Assembly: GCA_022829145.1 (NCBI GenBank)
Contig: CM040745.1
Coordinates: 21,103,906-21,167,905 of the forward strand
DNA from: Albula goreensis
Lineage: Eukaryota > Chordata > Actinopteri > Albuliformes > Albulidae
Direction of reading: 5' to 3'
DNA length: 64,000 nucleotides
In this document: positions 38,308 to 49,192 of the stretch, one piece after another
Numbering within the stretch: the stretch's first letter is position 1
Layout of the letters: each line of letters opens with the position of its first letter
Position numbers and translations under genes: made by a program
Notes under the pieces: generated by a model
What the model was told of the DNA's origin: nothing
Seen by the model: the letters and a program-made list of their open reading frames with translations, nothing else
The model's database searches: none

Positions 38308-40754
38308 GCCGTAGTTCAAAGATTTTTAATACCAGAACACAGTTATTTCATTTTATATTTTTACTGTATGACTTAATTTCATAACTTAAAATGTGCAATA
38401 AATCACCTGATGATTAATAAATTACTTTGCAAGAAAAGCGCTTTTTGTTGATTCCATAAATGCTGAACTGAACTCTTTGGACTTACAGGCCATGAGTGAT
38501 CCAAAGGAATATCTCCCAAAGTTATAGGCCAATGACTTTGCCTCCCTATGTCAAAGGCTGTACAAAGACTAATGTGTCCAATCACTTATGATAGAATTTA
38601 CTTAATGTCCAGAACGTTAATTGGCTTTACCAGCCCTGAACAAATTGATCTTTTTTAATTGCACGGATTGTTAGACGTAGTGACAGGCTGAAGAAGCAGT
38701 GAGGTGATGGGGCTGGAGGTGCAAGATGGAAGGGGTGGTGTCAGAAAAATGGATAACATTTATCTTAGAGCTCAGGCCTACTTAACTCGGGTGCAAGCCT
38801 GCCGAGGTTCTTTGAAGCTGACAGAATAATTAAAAACATTGACCCTCTCTCTATTCATGAGTGAGGGAAAATGAAGCTGAGATTTGCATTTTGACCTTCT
38901 TGATTCAATGGTGTAGCTGCCCTTTCTAACTGGCCATCAGTTCACAGCAGAAAGACATCAAATGCCACTGGCTTGCAAAGGTGTGAGTAAGGGATAGTTG
39001 AAGGCAAAGATTAATGACTCATTTTCCATTCATTTCTTTATTATAAACAGTTTCCTTTGAATTGTAGGATATTTAAATATCTACATTTTTGTGCGGCAGG
39101 GAAATGACAGGTAATAACCTTGTGTCCTTGTCAAAGATCTTCTGAAGTCAAAGTAAAACTTCAAGCACTGGAGGCCAGCACAGCAGTAGAATTTCCCAAA
39201 GGCAAATGCCACAGAAAATGGAATTTATTATTATTTTACATTAATACTGAATTATAAAGGTCTGGTCCAATCAGCACATGCACAATTTTAGGCAACTTGC
39301 ATCAGGAAATTGATCTCACAAATAGATTTCCAGACAGACAACACAAATATTTTTAAGGAAAAAATATATGATACATAAGAAAGATATAAACAACATGGGG
39401 TGCTGGGGGAACTTTAAAGTTACTAGATATTCACATACTGTTTTGAGGCTTTCTTTATCAGGATATCAAATATAAGACAGCAGGTTAAATCATGTTCCAG
39501 CTTGTTAAACTGCAGTCCACAGAAAGTATGCATTGTTAACATGAAGCATCCCATTTAACACCAAGTACAATTATCCTTATTCAAAGCTAAACCATAGGAA
39601 ATTGCTATTTGCAAAGTCTTGTTCTTATAAGCACAATGCTAGGTGAGTCAATTTATCTCAAAACAAGAAAAATAAGATGTATTTTATGTTTTCATTATAA
39701 ATAGATACTAATGAATCAATTTCATTAGCTAGTAACAAGTAATCAGTAATATCTGATCACAGATATTTGGATTGATTTGACTTTTGTCCAATTATGATTG
39801 TGTTTTGCCATTTTAATTTAAATGGTACTTCCTGGTTTAGAAGTTTACCACCTATGGGTGTCCTTGTTAAAATTTTCTTGTATTCCAACAATCATGTTTT
39901 GCCACAGCTGCTTGTCAGAAGTGTTGCCTGACAGAGTCATATTTTTCTTCTGAATGAGAAGAATTTGTGTGTGAGACAACATGATTTAAATAGGCTATGG
40001 CTGCAGTAACTGATATATCTCAACGCAAAAAAACAGCAGTTTGCTCATGTTGTAATTGGAACTGCCAAACCACCTCCTGGTGGTAGACCGGCTTGCGTTG
40101 TGATTGAAATGCTGAGAAGTCTGGATACAGTCTGGCCAGGAAGTTAGGCTATGTCATGCATATAACAGATGACATCATTACATCATGCCTGTCAGCCTAT
40201 GCAGCAGGTTGGTAGCAGTGAGGCCTGTGGCCTCCACCTTTGGTGGCCGCACTCCTGTACTCTGTTCTGAGGTAGACAATTCAAGTGTAAAGTGCTCTCC
40301 TCTGCTGCAATTTCCGCAATAATGCAGGTCTTGTATGCTCTCTACCTTGGCACAACATGGGGAATAACTCTGGGCTTCAGTTCCAATAATATCTGTGATA
40401 ATCCCAACAGTTTTCTCATTCATTGGTTAATTTTGTTTATGCATCCTGCTTGTTTCTTGCTAGCTTGCTTATTGAAGTGGTAGATGATATATCAATTTTC
40501 TATTTTATTTTAAAAAATCCTATTTCTTTTAAGGAGAACAAATATGGGATCATAGATTGACTCATCTGCAACGGCTAAAGATAACTAGCTAGGTCTAGCT
40601 ATGCTATATGTACTTGTGGCCACACTGGCCAGGTAGCTCACTTGCTATAGCAAGCCAAAGTGACATTTATTTGATTGAAGTGACATCCAAAACTCCTCTT
40701 CAACTAGTTATAGTTCTACATTTCATATCAAAAACTTAATTTTACAGGCCATTA
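38308..40754. other. Intergenic, nothing recognised
   Basis: AT-rich; no coding similarity and no clear repeat. Confidence 0.6.
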
Positions 40755-40960
40755 AATGGCTCATGGAGTAAAAGTGCCTATTCAGAGTGCAGAACTGGGG
40801 CCCACAGTGTTCAAGTCCCAGTCATGAAATTACTGGAAATGGCTAGAGGTTCACAACTGGCTCAGTCTCATGTTGCAGAATAAGGGTTTGGCCAGTTGAA
40901 GTCTAAGTCTCATGACTCTCCAGCAACCTCTCCTGGCTGGCCAGATGCTTGTGAAAGGAT
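40755..40960 (+). mobile_element. Possible tRNA-derived SINE head
   Basis: GTTCAAGTCCC at 40809-40819 matches the pol III B-box consensus (GGTTCRANNCC), and an A-box-like stretch lies about 45 bp upstream. No clear 3' tail or flanking duplication was found, so the limits are approximate. Confidence 0.35.
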
Positions 40961-43884
40961 GTGGAAATCATATCATGATTTATTTTGTGTTAATAAGCAT
41001 GGGGTCAATATGACTGAGGCTGCATCTGCAGTATGGAGTGATGTAAGGGCTAGTCAACAAGTGTACTGGAGGAGCCTCATGTGTATTTCCCACTCATTCC
41101 AGGTATGGAGGGAATACCAAGAATGTCTTTGCTAAGAATTACAATTTTATATAGAGAATTGAATGATAACTAGCTATCATTCAAATTCTGATATCAAGAA
41201 CAGAAAATTTAATGTAACCAGTTATAACTGCTGGTACAGATAATGAGGAAATGTGTGGGCCGGCTTACTAAGTGGCTGGAGTAATTAAATGTACCAAAGT
41301 GGCAACTGAGGCAAAGAAGGTGATCTGTTTTAACTAAAGCAAGAAGTTAAGATCCATGAGTGAGTCTCTAACCAACAGCAACCTGCATCAAGCATGTTAT
41401 TCACTTTTTTTCAGAACAGGAACAGGTCTCATTTAGTCTAATACAAGACAATAAACACCATTCATGTCTATTTAGCACCTGGTTGTGCTACAAATTTGTT
41501 CATTTACACCTTACACCCAACACAGAATGAAAAACCAACTAATTAAAACTGAATAAGTGTATGTGACATATTACTCCCTTAATATATGCCTAATTAATTC
41601 CTAATAACCATGGAGCATTTCATAATCATAAATGAGAGATTTTTGTTAATTTAGAGTTAATAGAGTTATAAGACAACTATATTAATCAGTCCAATAAGAA
41701 CCTCTTTAACCATAACTACAACTAATAAATTATGAATGAAAAATGAACAATTATCAGGTAATAAGAACGTCATTAGTCCCTTTTTATGGACACCTAAAAT
41801 ACCAAAAGTTACCAAACTATTTATTTCAAAATGGCTATGTCAGTTATTTTCACTAATCAAAACTAAGGATTGAAATTTTGCTGTGTAAGTTGTCCCTTGA
41901 AAGTTTCCCCATTCGTCTATGCTTTCAAAGAAACTATAGCTTCAAAGAAGCTAATACTTTATATGAGGCTATATGTTTTCACTATTGGACACAATTTTGC
42001 TTACACTCACACTGACATCAATGTTCTGGAATACTTTGTTTGGAAGAAAATGGGAATATACGAGTATTTACAAGTGAACCATTCTGCTCTGCAATACACT
42101 GTGCATGAAACGCATTCCTAGGTGTTCTATAGTTTTCCTTGTTGTTGTCTTAGAAAGTTTTAACCAGTCAGTATCCCTTTAAATGATGTAGCCTTGGCTT
42201 TCATGGGAAGACAGATGTGTCCAGCAAGTTGAACTGATGGTCTAAACTTCCAATTTATTGTTAAATCTGAAGCTATACAGAATGTTAAAAGAGTTACAGA
42301 GATAAAATGCACCTCACAAAACAGGGCAATATATTAATCTTTCTGAGGGATTGTTGCTAAAAGAAAAAGGGTTATAGGACACCTTGATCTTGTGACATAT
42401 GAATTAATTTTTGTGAACATGTCCTTTCCCTGCCTTTGGATACAGATTCTGTGAAGAAATTTGTGAAGATCCTTTAAAGGGCAGACCAAAAATATGCTTT
42501 AAAGGATTTTTTTAAGTGAACCTCCCTCAAAAGATGTTACCTATGACCATTAATCATTTTTCTCTGGAGGTGTGCATTAAGAAAATATATCTATAAAAAT
42601 AAGATGCCATTTAAAATGTACATTTATCTGAATAAATATCCTCTGTAATAGCCAGTACAATTAGATGAGTGTAAATGTGTTGATTTATTGTACCATTCTG
42701 CTGTAAAAACTCATCCAGAATTAGCAGCGCTTGGCAGTGTTCATATCTACACCACCACATGTTCAAATAAGTAGTAACAAGCCTAAAATTTCTGCCTTGT
42801 TCTGCAGGATATAATTTCACCATGTTTCATCCAAAGACATCTTTAATTGCAGTTATCCTGTTCACAGTCTGACAAATAGGCTGACATGCAAAAAATAAAA
42901 TAATATTTGCTTCACCAACTGGACACAGCAATTTACTTACACCCTAAAACTTTGTTGTAAATGTATGGAAACATTAAGCCACTGTATTAATGTAATGCAG
43001 CATGATACTGTGTACAACAGATTGTTCTGGGAGTAAAAATGGTTGTTCTAGAATGATGTAAATTCAAAGCCAACAGTAGGCTGCTGTACTTATGAAATAC
43101 TATGCATTGTGAGTACGCCTGAGCCAAAAGTAACATATTGTTAATCACAAGGTACCTTGGGCTGTTTGTTGGTTAACATTGGTCAGTTAAACTTCTGAGT
43201 GGGAAATTATGGCTTCCTTGTTTTACAATTATGTTTATAAGAGTATTTACCTTGAGAAATTACCTTGGCTGAACTAAAAAAACAGCTTTTGAACACAAAA
43301 AATATTTCTAAACTGACCCTGTAGAAACCACAAAACCTAAACACGCATATGTCCCTATAACATCGGAACAACATGGAACAATTCTTTGCTTTTTCATTGT
43401 TTAAATATGCAAATGCATGCCATGTTTCCAAGACAAAATTAACTACTAAAATAAAATGATGTCTCAACACACCAATCTGATAAATCTACATATCCTACAT
43501 ACATTTGATTGCTCCAGTTTTCATATTACCCAGCATACCCTATCAGGGAGCATAAGCTGCTATGACGATACAAAATATTGTATGTAGTTAATCATATAAA
43601 TGTATTCATCAACACACTTCTGTACATGCAGCCCAGCACTGAAGATGTTTATTGTAAATTGATCAACTAACTCTCTTGCACTATATTTCTTCTTTGTAAA
43701 TAACATTTGTTCTTAATGACTGATCTCTGATTCTTTTGACAACTGTGAACATGATTCAGGAAAACATATAGGTAATATGAAGGAAGTATTCAGATAAGAA
43801 GCATAAAAGAATATACAATGTATGCATGATGGGTAAAATGCTTATTTGAAGTGTCCAATGAAGTGCTGTAAATGCTCTGAACTT
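40961..43884. other. Intergenic, nothing recognised
   Basis: AT-rich. No gene, repeat array or transposon end was identified in about 2.9 kb. Confidence 0.6.
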
Positions 43885-44098
43885 TGAGTTTCAGTGTGGT
43901 ATAATGGTTTAGAAGCTTGTTTTCCAACTCAGAAGAGGAGGATTTGATTCTCAGGCAGAGCACTGCTGTTGTACCCTTGAGCAACAAATTTAACCTGCAT
44001 GGCTTTAACCTGTGACCTTTCCAACTGTCTAATGGTCAGTGTGCAGAAATGTAAACTCTGTCTGGATAAGAGTGTATACTACATGCCCAAACAATGTA
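43885..44098 (+). mobile_element. tRNA-derived SINE
   Basis: An A-box-like TGGTATAATGGTT (about 43,897) and a B-box-like GATTTGATTCTC (about 43,941) are followed by CACTGCTGTTGTACCCTTGAGCAA and, near the 3' end, CTGTCTGGATAAGAGTGT. These phrases are the signature of a SINE family common in fish genomes. The copy is diverged. Confidence 0.72.
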
Positions 44099-44241
44099 TT
44101 ACTGTATGTATTTTTTGCACCAATTCTAAGTTATTTTTACAGTACTTCCCTGAAAGCTTTACAGCCAGCAATATACTATAAATATATGAATACAGTCATT
44201 GCCTGTATCTTTGACTTAAAGCAAAATTTAAATTTATGCTG

Positions 44242-44430
44242 TATTTATTTCATTTAACCTTCATTTAACCAGGAAAAAAACCTGTTGAGATATAAAGTCT
44301 CATTTTATATCTCGACCTGGCCAAGAGGACAGCAGAGAACATCAAAGCAGTCACATGACATTACATGACAATTAAAACATTACAGCAATAAAATATACAA
44401 CAACATATCATCAATGAACCATTCCAGCCT
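44242..44430 (+). repeat. Interspersed repeat fragment of unresolved class
   Basis: TTTAACCTTCATTTAACCAGG, then GTTGAGATATAAAGTCTC, then GACCTGGCCAAGAGGACAGCA. This phrase order recurs widely in fish and amphibian genomes. It immediately follows the SINE, so the two may be nested or adjacent insertions. Confidence 0.5.
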
Positions 44431-47400
44431 ACAGGAAACATTTACACTCCTTGTGCACAGCATTTTGAAGCAAAGATTTAATTTTGGTAATTTTTGTCAT
44501 TTTCAAAGACGATGTGAATGCTGTAAATAAATGGTACTTTTCCGGCCATCGCTTGTCAGTTATTTACTGTAAATTTACACAGAAAAGTTTTATAGTGTGC
44601 CTTAAAATAATCACAGAAATATTTCTGATTTGGGTGTTGAGTACCTCTGTGGTTTATTTTCATGCTTGGGCACATACACCTGCACAACTGACCTCTCTGT
44701 CTGGAATTATAAATATGCACTAACTTGGCTGAATAGTCACTAATACAAGAATGGAACATTTTCTGGAGTGCTTAAGCTATGGAGGTGAGTAACACTAAAG
44801 CGGTGAATCTTAAGTCTCTTGAGAGACAGAATCAGGTATTCATACACCAGTGCCCCTCCCCAGTTCTGTAACTGAGAACCAAGAAAGGCCTCGGGAACAC
44901 CTCAGGCCCTCATTGGTAGTGTCAGACAGTATTTTCCCTGCGAAGGGCTAATGTGACTTTTCCCCTTGTGACTTAAAGAAGTCTGATTGTGTCATTCACA
45001 GACTTAACCAGCCGTGCAACTGTAATTCACTAAGGCGGAGGAGAAATGACCGTATGGCCCCGCTCCATTAGACAGGGCCCTGCAACCATCTACGCCTCAT
45101 TCTGAGAGCGGCCAAGTCCCCTGGGGGGGAGGCATAGAGGGCGGACTGTCTGAGCATGGTCACACAGTGCTGACCCAGGGCACAACTGAGAAGGGATTTA
45201 TTGTAGAGCTGAGAATGTGTTCACTGCATCTCATATGTTGTAACCTTTTGTTGTTTTGTTTTCTTCACACACACACAATAATGTGTTTCTCCTACAGGTT
45301 CAATCAAAAGATTATTTCTGAGCTCAGGTGCTTTGGTACTGTGGAATACCTGGTGTTTCTGTGTTACATTCCTCTATAGCCCCTCTTGCTATTCAAACAT
45401 TAGCAAAGTAGCACATTACACAATAGTCTGTTGTGAAATGGCTTTACACAGGGCTTGTTCCTTTTTACAAAATTTGCATATGGGGCAAACAACCTCATAG
45501 AAATATTTACAACTGAAAGGGATTTGTCAAATATTCATACCTATTATCTAATTTTTACTTTACTGGCAGGAGGCACTGTTTTGGTGCATTTGAACACTAT
45601 ATCTTTTTTATTTTTCTCAATGTTCAAATGGCCAGTGGCATTTGGCCCCTCAGCTACCACTTGACTTGGTGTCCTCTGAATCTCTTTGAGCAGCAGTATG
45701 TGATCATGCATTGGTTGTGGTTGGCCTGCTGCTGCACTGTAGGGGAGGTGCTGTGGCAGCCAAGGCTGAGTCTAAATAATGAATTACTTACTGTCATGGC
45801 TTTCCATGGGACAGAGTGCTTTAAAATGACCTTCAGTCATAAGATACCATCACAAGCTACCTTCTATTTATTCTCAAGAATGAGGAAGACTGTTTGGCCA
45901 GAGCAATGCCTTGTATTCTATTACTAGTGAAAGCTGCACCATCTAGTGGAGGAGAGTTTACCTTGCAACTGGGGATAAAAAATGACACTGAAATACTCAC
46001 CCTTAAGGGCCAGTGTGGCAGGAATAGCACAGATACCACTTGGTTTGGGATGATAACTTGATGTAACTATTATAAGGTGACATCTTGACATGCAGAATTT
46101 CTTCATGTTTGGCTCTCACTGTAAGAATCTTAGTTTCTCAGCACCTTATTTACATCAAACATTTCCAAAATACCTTCTGGTTGCTCTAGTGCAAACTTTC
46201 AGAATCCAATCGTAAATCTTTCCTGAAATCTAAACTCTGTGCACTTAAAATTATGAATAATTTGTGTAGTCTTTATTTTAATACCCAGATTTCTGTGATA
46301 TCTGTGGGACTGTTTGGACAGCAGCTATTGAAGCCATGGACCTCCTTGAATGCTACTTGTGTAAAAAAATATTTCATATAGTTTTGAAATAAAAGCAGCA
46401 ATTACTCAAGGTAATACATGCTATTTAATATGATGTATAATGATAGCATAATGATAAGATGCTGCACCATTAAAATAAAGTCCTTATCCGCATATTAATA
46501 ATGACTGTCTCTTCATGCAGTTTCACATTGTGTGCATAAAATAGTCTGAATATAGTATCTCACAAGGCCGGAATGGATGAGGAGATGGAGAGGGAAAGAA
46601 ATGTTAAGATGAAGTGAATGAATAAGTAAACAGTCCCTCTCTGCTTCTGGGAGCTGAGTGGAAAGTGGTAGAGGGAATCATTTATGTCTGTCAGTGCTGT
46701 TCTCTCTCAATGGGCCTCATTAGGAGGAAGTGGAACATTTATAGACTAGCATGCCATCAGGTTGCTGTGAACTGAGACAGATACCATACTCACCAGCGAT
46801 GTCAGTAAGCACTGACATTCTCTCCTAATCTGGTTGTTTTTTTGTTGTTTTTGGACCCCTGACCCTCACAGATTTTCTTTGAACTTTCTTAGTTTGTCAC
46901 ACTTAGTATGCCCCAGAAAAAAATCCAGGCAAAAAAAAAATGTCAATGGTTGATTCATTTTAAGATATTTCCATATCTGGAGAATGTACAAAAGTGATTG
47001 TTCAACTTTTAGCTGTTTTTGGAAGGTCATAAAATTCCCCCAAGGTGAGTTGTATGCTTCAAACTTGAGTTTTTATCTAACCTAAATTAACCCATATTTT
47101 CAGAATATGCAATCATATTTCTTGTAGCTTGCCTACTTCAGGAGCTATTAGACCATACAAAATTCTTTCAATTGCATCTTTCCCCTTATTTTACTTTAAT
47201 TAAGTGATTTGAAGCAAATCTGATTATTTATTTAGAATCTATAAACATCCAAAGTTGGACCCAGCATAAAATATGGCTCTAGCAAAAACCTCCATGGTAC
47301 ATTTATGTCAAAATACACATAAATGAAACCATTATTGCCAATAGATGAGAATTTGTATATATAGATGAGCAAAAAAGTAATGCTGTTTTTCTGACATCTT

Positions 47401-47811
47401 GGTGATACGTCAAGTAATGCCTCACATTACAATGGGGGCAAGTCAACACAAGTTTGGTGACCATGAACTAAGAGGGCATGTGTTGGCCATTTAATGGGAT
47501 GAGTTTCATATGGTGTCAGGTATTATGTTTCATGCCATGGTTTGAAATAGTTAATACTGATTGGTTGGGAAGGTTTTGATTATTGGCTAATAACTGAGGA
47601 CAGAAGCAGTATGACCAATTAAAGAAAGGTGAACTAAAGATGCCTCGTCCAGACTTTGACTGTATAAGAAAGATATTGTCCTCTGTATTCTTTGGACAAA
47701 GCTGATGCATTGCTGAACTGAGCGTACTGCAGACAAGAACAAACAAACAAAGAAAGACAAACAAAGACAAAGACAACTTTGACTGTTCTCCATTATCTAC
47801 AGATATGGTTC

Positions 47812-47910
<99 letters not shown>

Positions 47911-48860
47911 TGAAAGGGTTTTGCTTAAGAGATATATTCAGTGCACATTCCATATTTAACAAACCACAGTCAGGGAATTGTATGATACTTCAAGTCAACC
48001 TACTTCTGGCTTTCTCTCATCTTTGTCTAACCTGTTTGTAAGTGCTATACCATTATATTGTTCTTTCATTGTTATTTAGGCCTATAGTTCTTATTACATT
48101 TGGACCCATATGAAATAATCTTTCCATCCTTTACATAAACATGTAGCTGAGGATTTAAATAAATTATATTTATGACTGATTCCAGATGACAATTCATATC
48201 AAATCTCTAAATATACTTATATGCTTGTCAGTGGATTTAATGAAATGTATATGAATATGATTTCATTTAACTAAACTGAATGTTCTTAGGCAAATAAGCA
48301 TTGTAAGTTTTTCAGCAAAAGATGTTGTGCATCTGGTACATAAACAATTGTAATAAACCACACTGTCATGGCTGCATACTTACCCCCCTCTAGTGGACAT
48401 ATCTACAAACTAAGAAACGTGTTCGAAATGGAAACATAGTACTTCTAAAGTGAGTCTGGTCATATGTTTTTTACAACATGGAGAGGTGCAATTTTGCTGC
48501 ATGTTCTTGTGCCTCACATTAAACACAGAATTCACAGAAATAGTTGTTTTATCTAAAATATATTATCGGGTCTTTCTGAGGTATTTGCCACCCGTTTTGA
48601 CAGCTACCGTTTTTGAATATATCTTTTGTCCTTGCCCACCCAGTGTAGCACAATGTTTCCAAATTGCCAGGAAACGAGCTGCAGTCTATTTCATAAACGG
48701 GGTATAACCTAGTTATTGAAATAATACATTCTGTTTACTAAGAACTTGAGCATCTTGAGATTATAGACCTGAAAACAGGTATATAACGACAAAAGTTGTT
48801 AAGTCAAATTAATAGATCAAGGAGAAAATACGTTTTTATTCATATAAGTTGATGTATCTT
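44431..48860. other. Intergenic, upstream of traf3ip1
   Basis: AT-rich, with a GC-richer patch at about 45,000-45,140 and the TA/GA microsatellite listed separately. No gene was recognised. Confidence 0.6.
47814..47908 (+). repeat. (TA)n(GA)n compound microsatellite
   Basis: About 35 bp of TA repeat joined directly to about 60 bp of uninterrupted GA repeat. Such long pure tracts are usually highly polymorphic. Confidence 0.97.
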
Positions 48861-48871
48861 GGTTGTTAGTT

Positions 48872-48886
48872 GTTGCTATGGGTAGC
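48872..48886 (+). promoter_or_regulatory. traf3ip1: Candidate RFX X-box
   Basis: GTTGCTATGGGTAGC resembles the X-box palindrome GTTGCCATGGCAAC recognised by RFX factors, with imperfect half-sites and a spacer of 3. It lies about 185 bp upstream of the traf3ip1 start codon, a usual position for ciliary genes. Confidence 0.55.
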
Positions 48887-48913
48887 AGCCGTACTTGACA
48901 ACAATACGTAGTG

Positions 48914-48925
48914 TGCGCACGCGCA
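48914..48925 (+). promoter_or_regulatory. traf3ip1: Candidate NRF1 binding site
   Basis: TGCGCACGCGCA fits the NRF1 consensus YGCGCAYGCGCR at every position, about 145 bp before the start codon. It is the most CpG-rich spot in an otherwise AT-rich region. Confidence 0.7.
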
Positions 48926-48938
48926 ATAAAGACGAATG

Positions 48939-48955
48939 ATGCACTCTGGGATTGC
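48939..48955 (-). promoter_or_regulatory. traf3ip1: Candidate ZNF143/THAP11 site
   Basis: On the minus strand this reads GCAATCCCAGAGTGCAT, close to the ACTACAATTCCCAGAATGC consensus found in many TATA-less promoters. Confidence 0.5.
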
Positions 48956-49064
48956 AAGATACCGACGTACAGGGAGATCAGTGCTAGCAAAATTTATACC
49001 AGCTGTCCTCTTTTTACGCATTCATAGAAAGGATTCTTTAGGGAGCAAATCAGACATATTGTAG

Positions 49065-49073
49065 ATGCCATGA
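49065..49073 (+). other. Two-codon upstream ORF overlapping the traf3ip1 start
   Basis: ATG CCA TGA: its stop at 49071-49073 overlaps the main ATG at 49070-49072. If 49065 is inside the mRNA, it could tune initiation. Confidence 0.6.
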
Positions 49074-49192
49074 ACGCTTCAGTGGCCAAAAAGACACAGG
49101 ACACTTTGGGCAAAGTGATAAAGAAGCCTCCTCTTACTGAAAAATTGCTCAGTAAACCGCCGTTCCGATACCTGCACGACATATTCAGTGAG
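49070..49192 (+). CDS. traf3ip1: traf3ip1 exon 1
   Basis: Starts [20 protein letters not shown] and includes [19 protein letters not shown]; the donor GTGAGA follows 49192. It encodes residues 1-41 in phase 0. The ATG at 49070 was chosen because MNA is the family start and the nearby ATG at 49065 meets a stop after two codons. Confidence 0.96.

Noticed and set aside
37998-38384. Similar peptides on both strands (VQTQCRNI...)
   Set aside because: Both arise from the palindrome at 38,231-38,307, not from a gene.
47805-48041. Open frame encoding YIYIYI-ERERER
   Set aside because: Translation of the TA/GA microsatellite.
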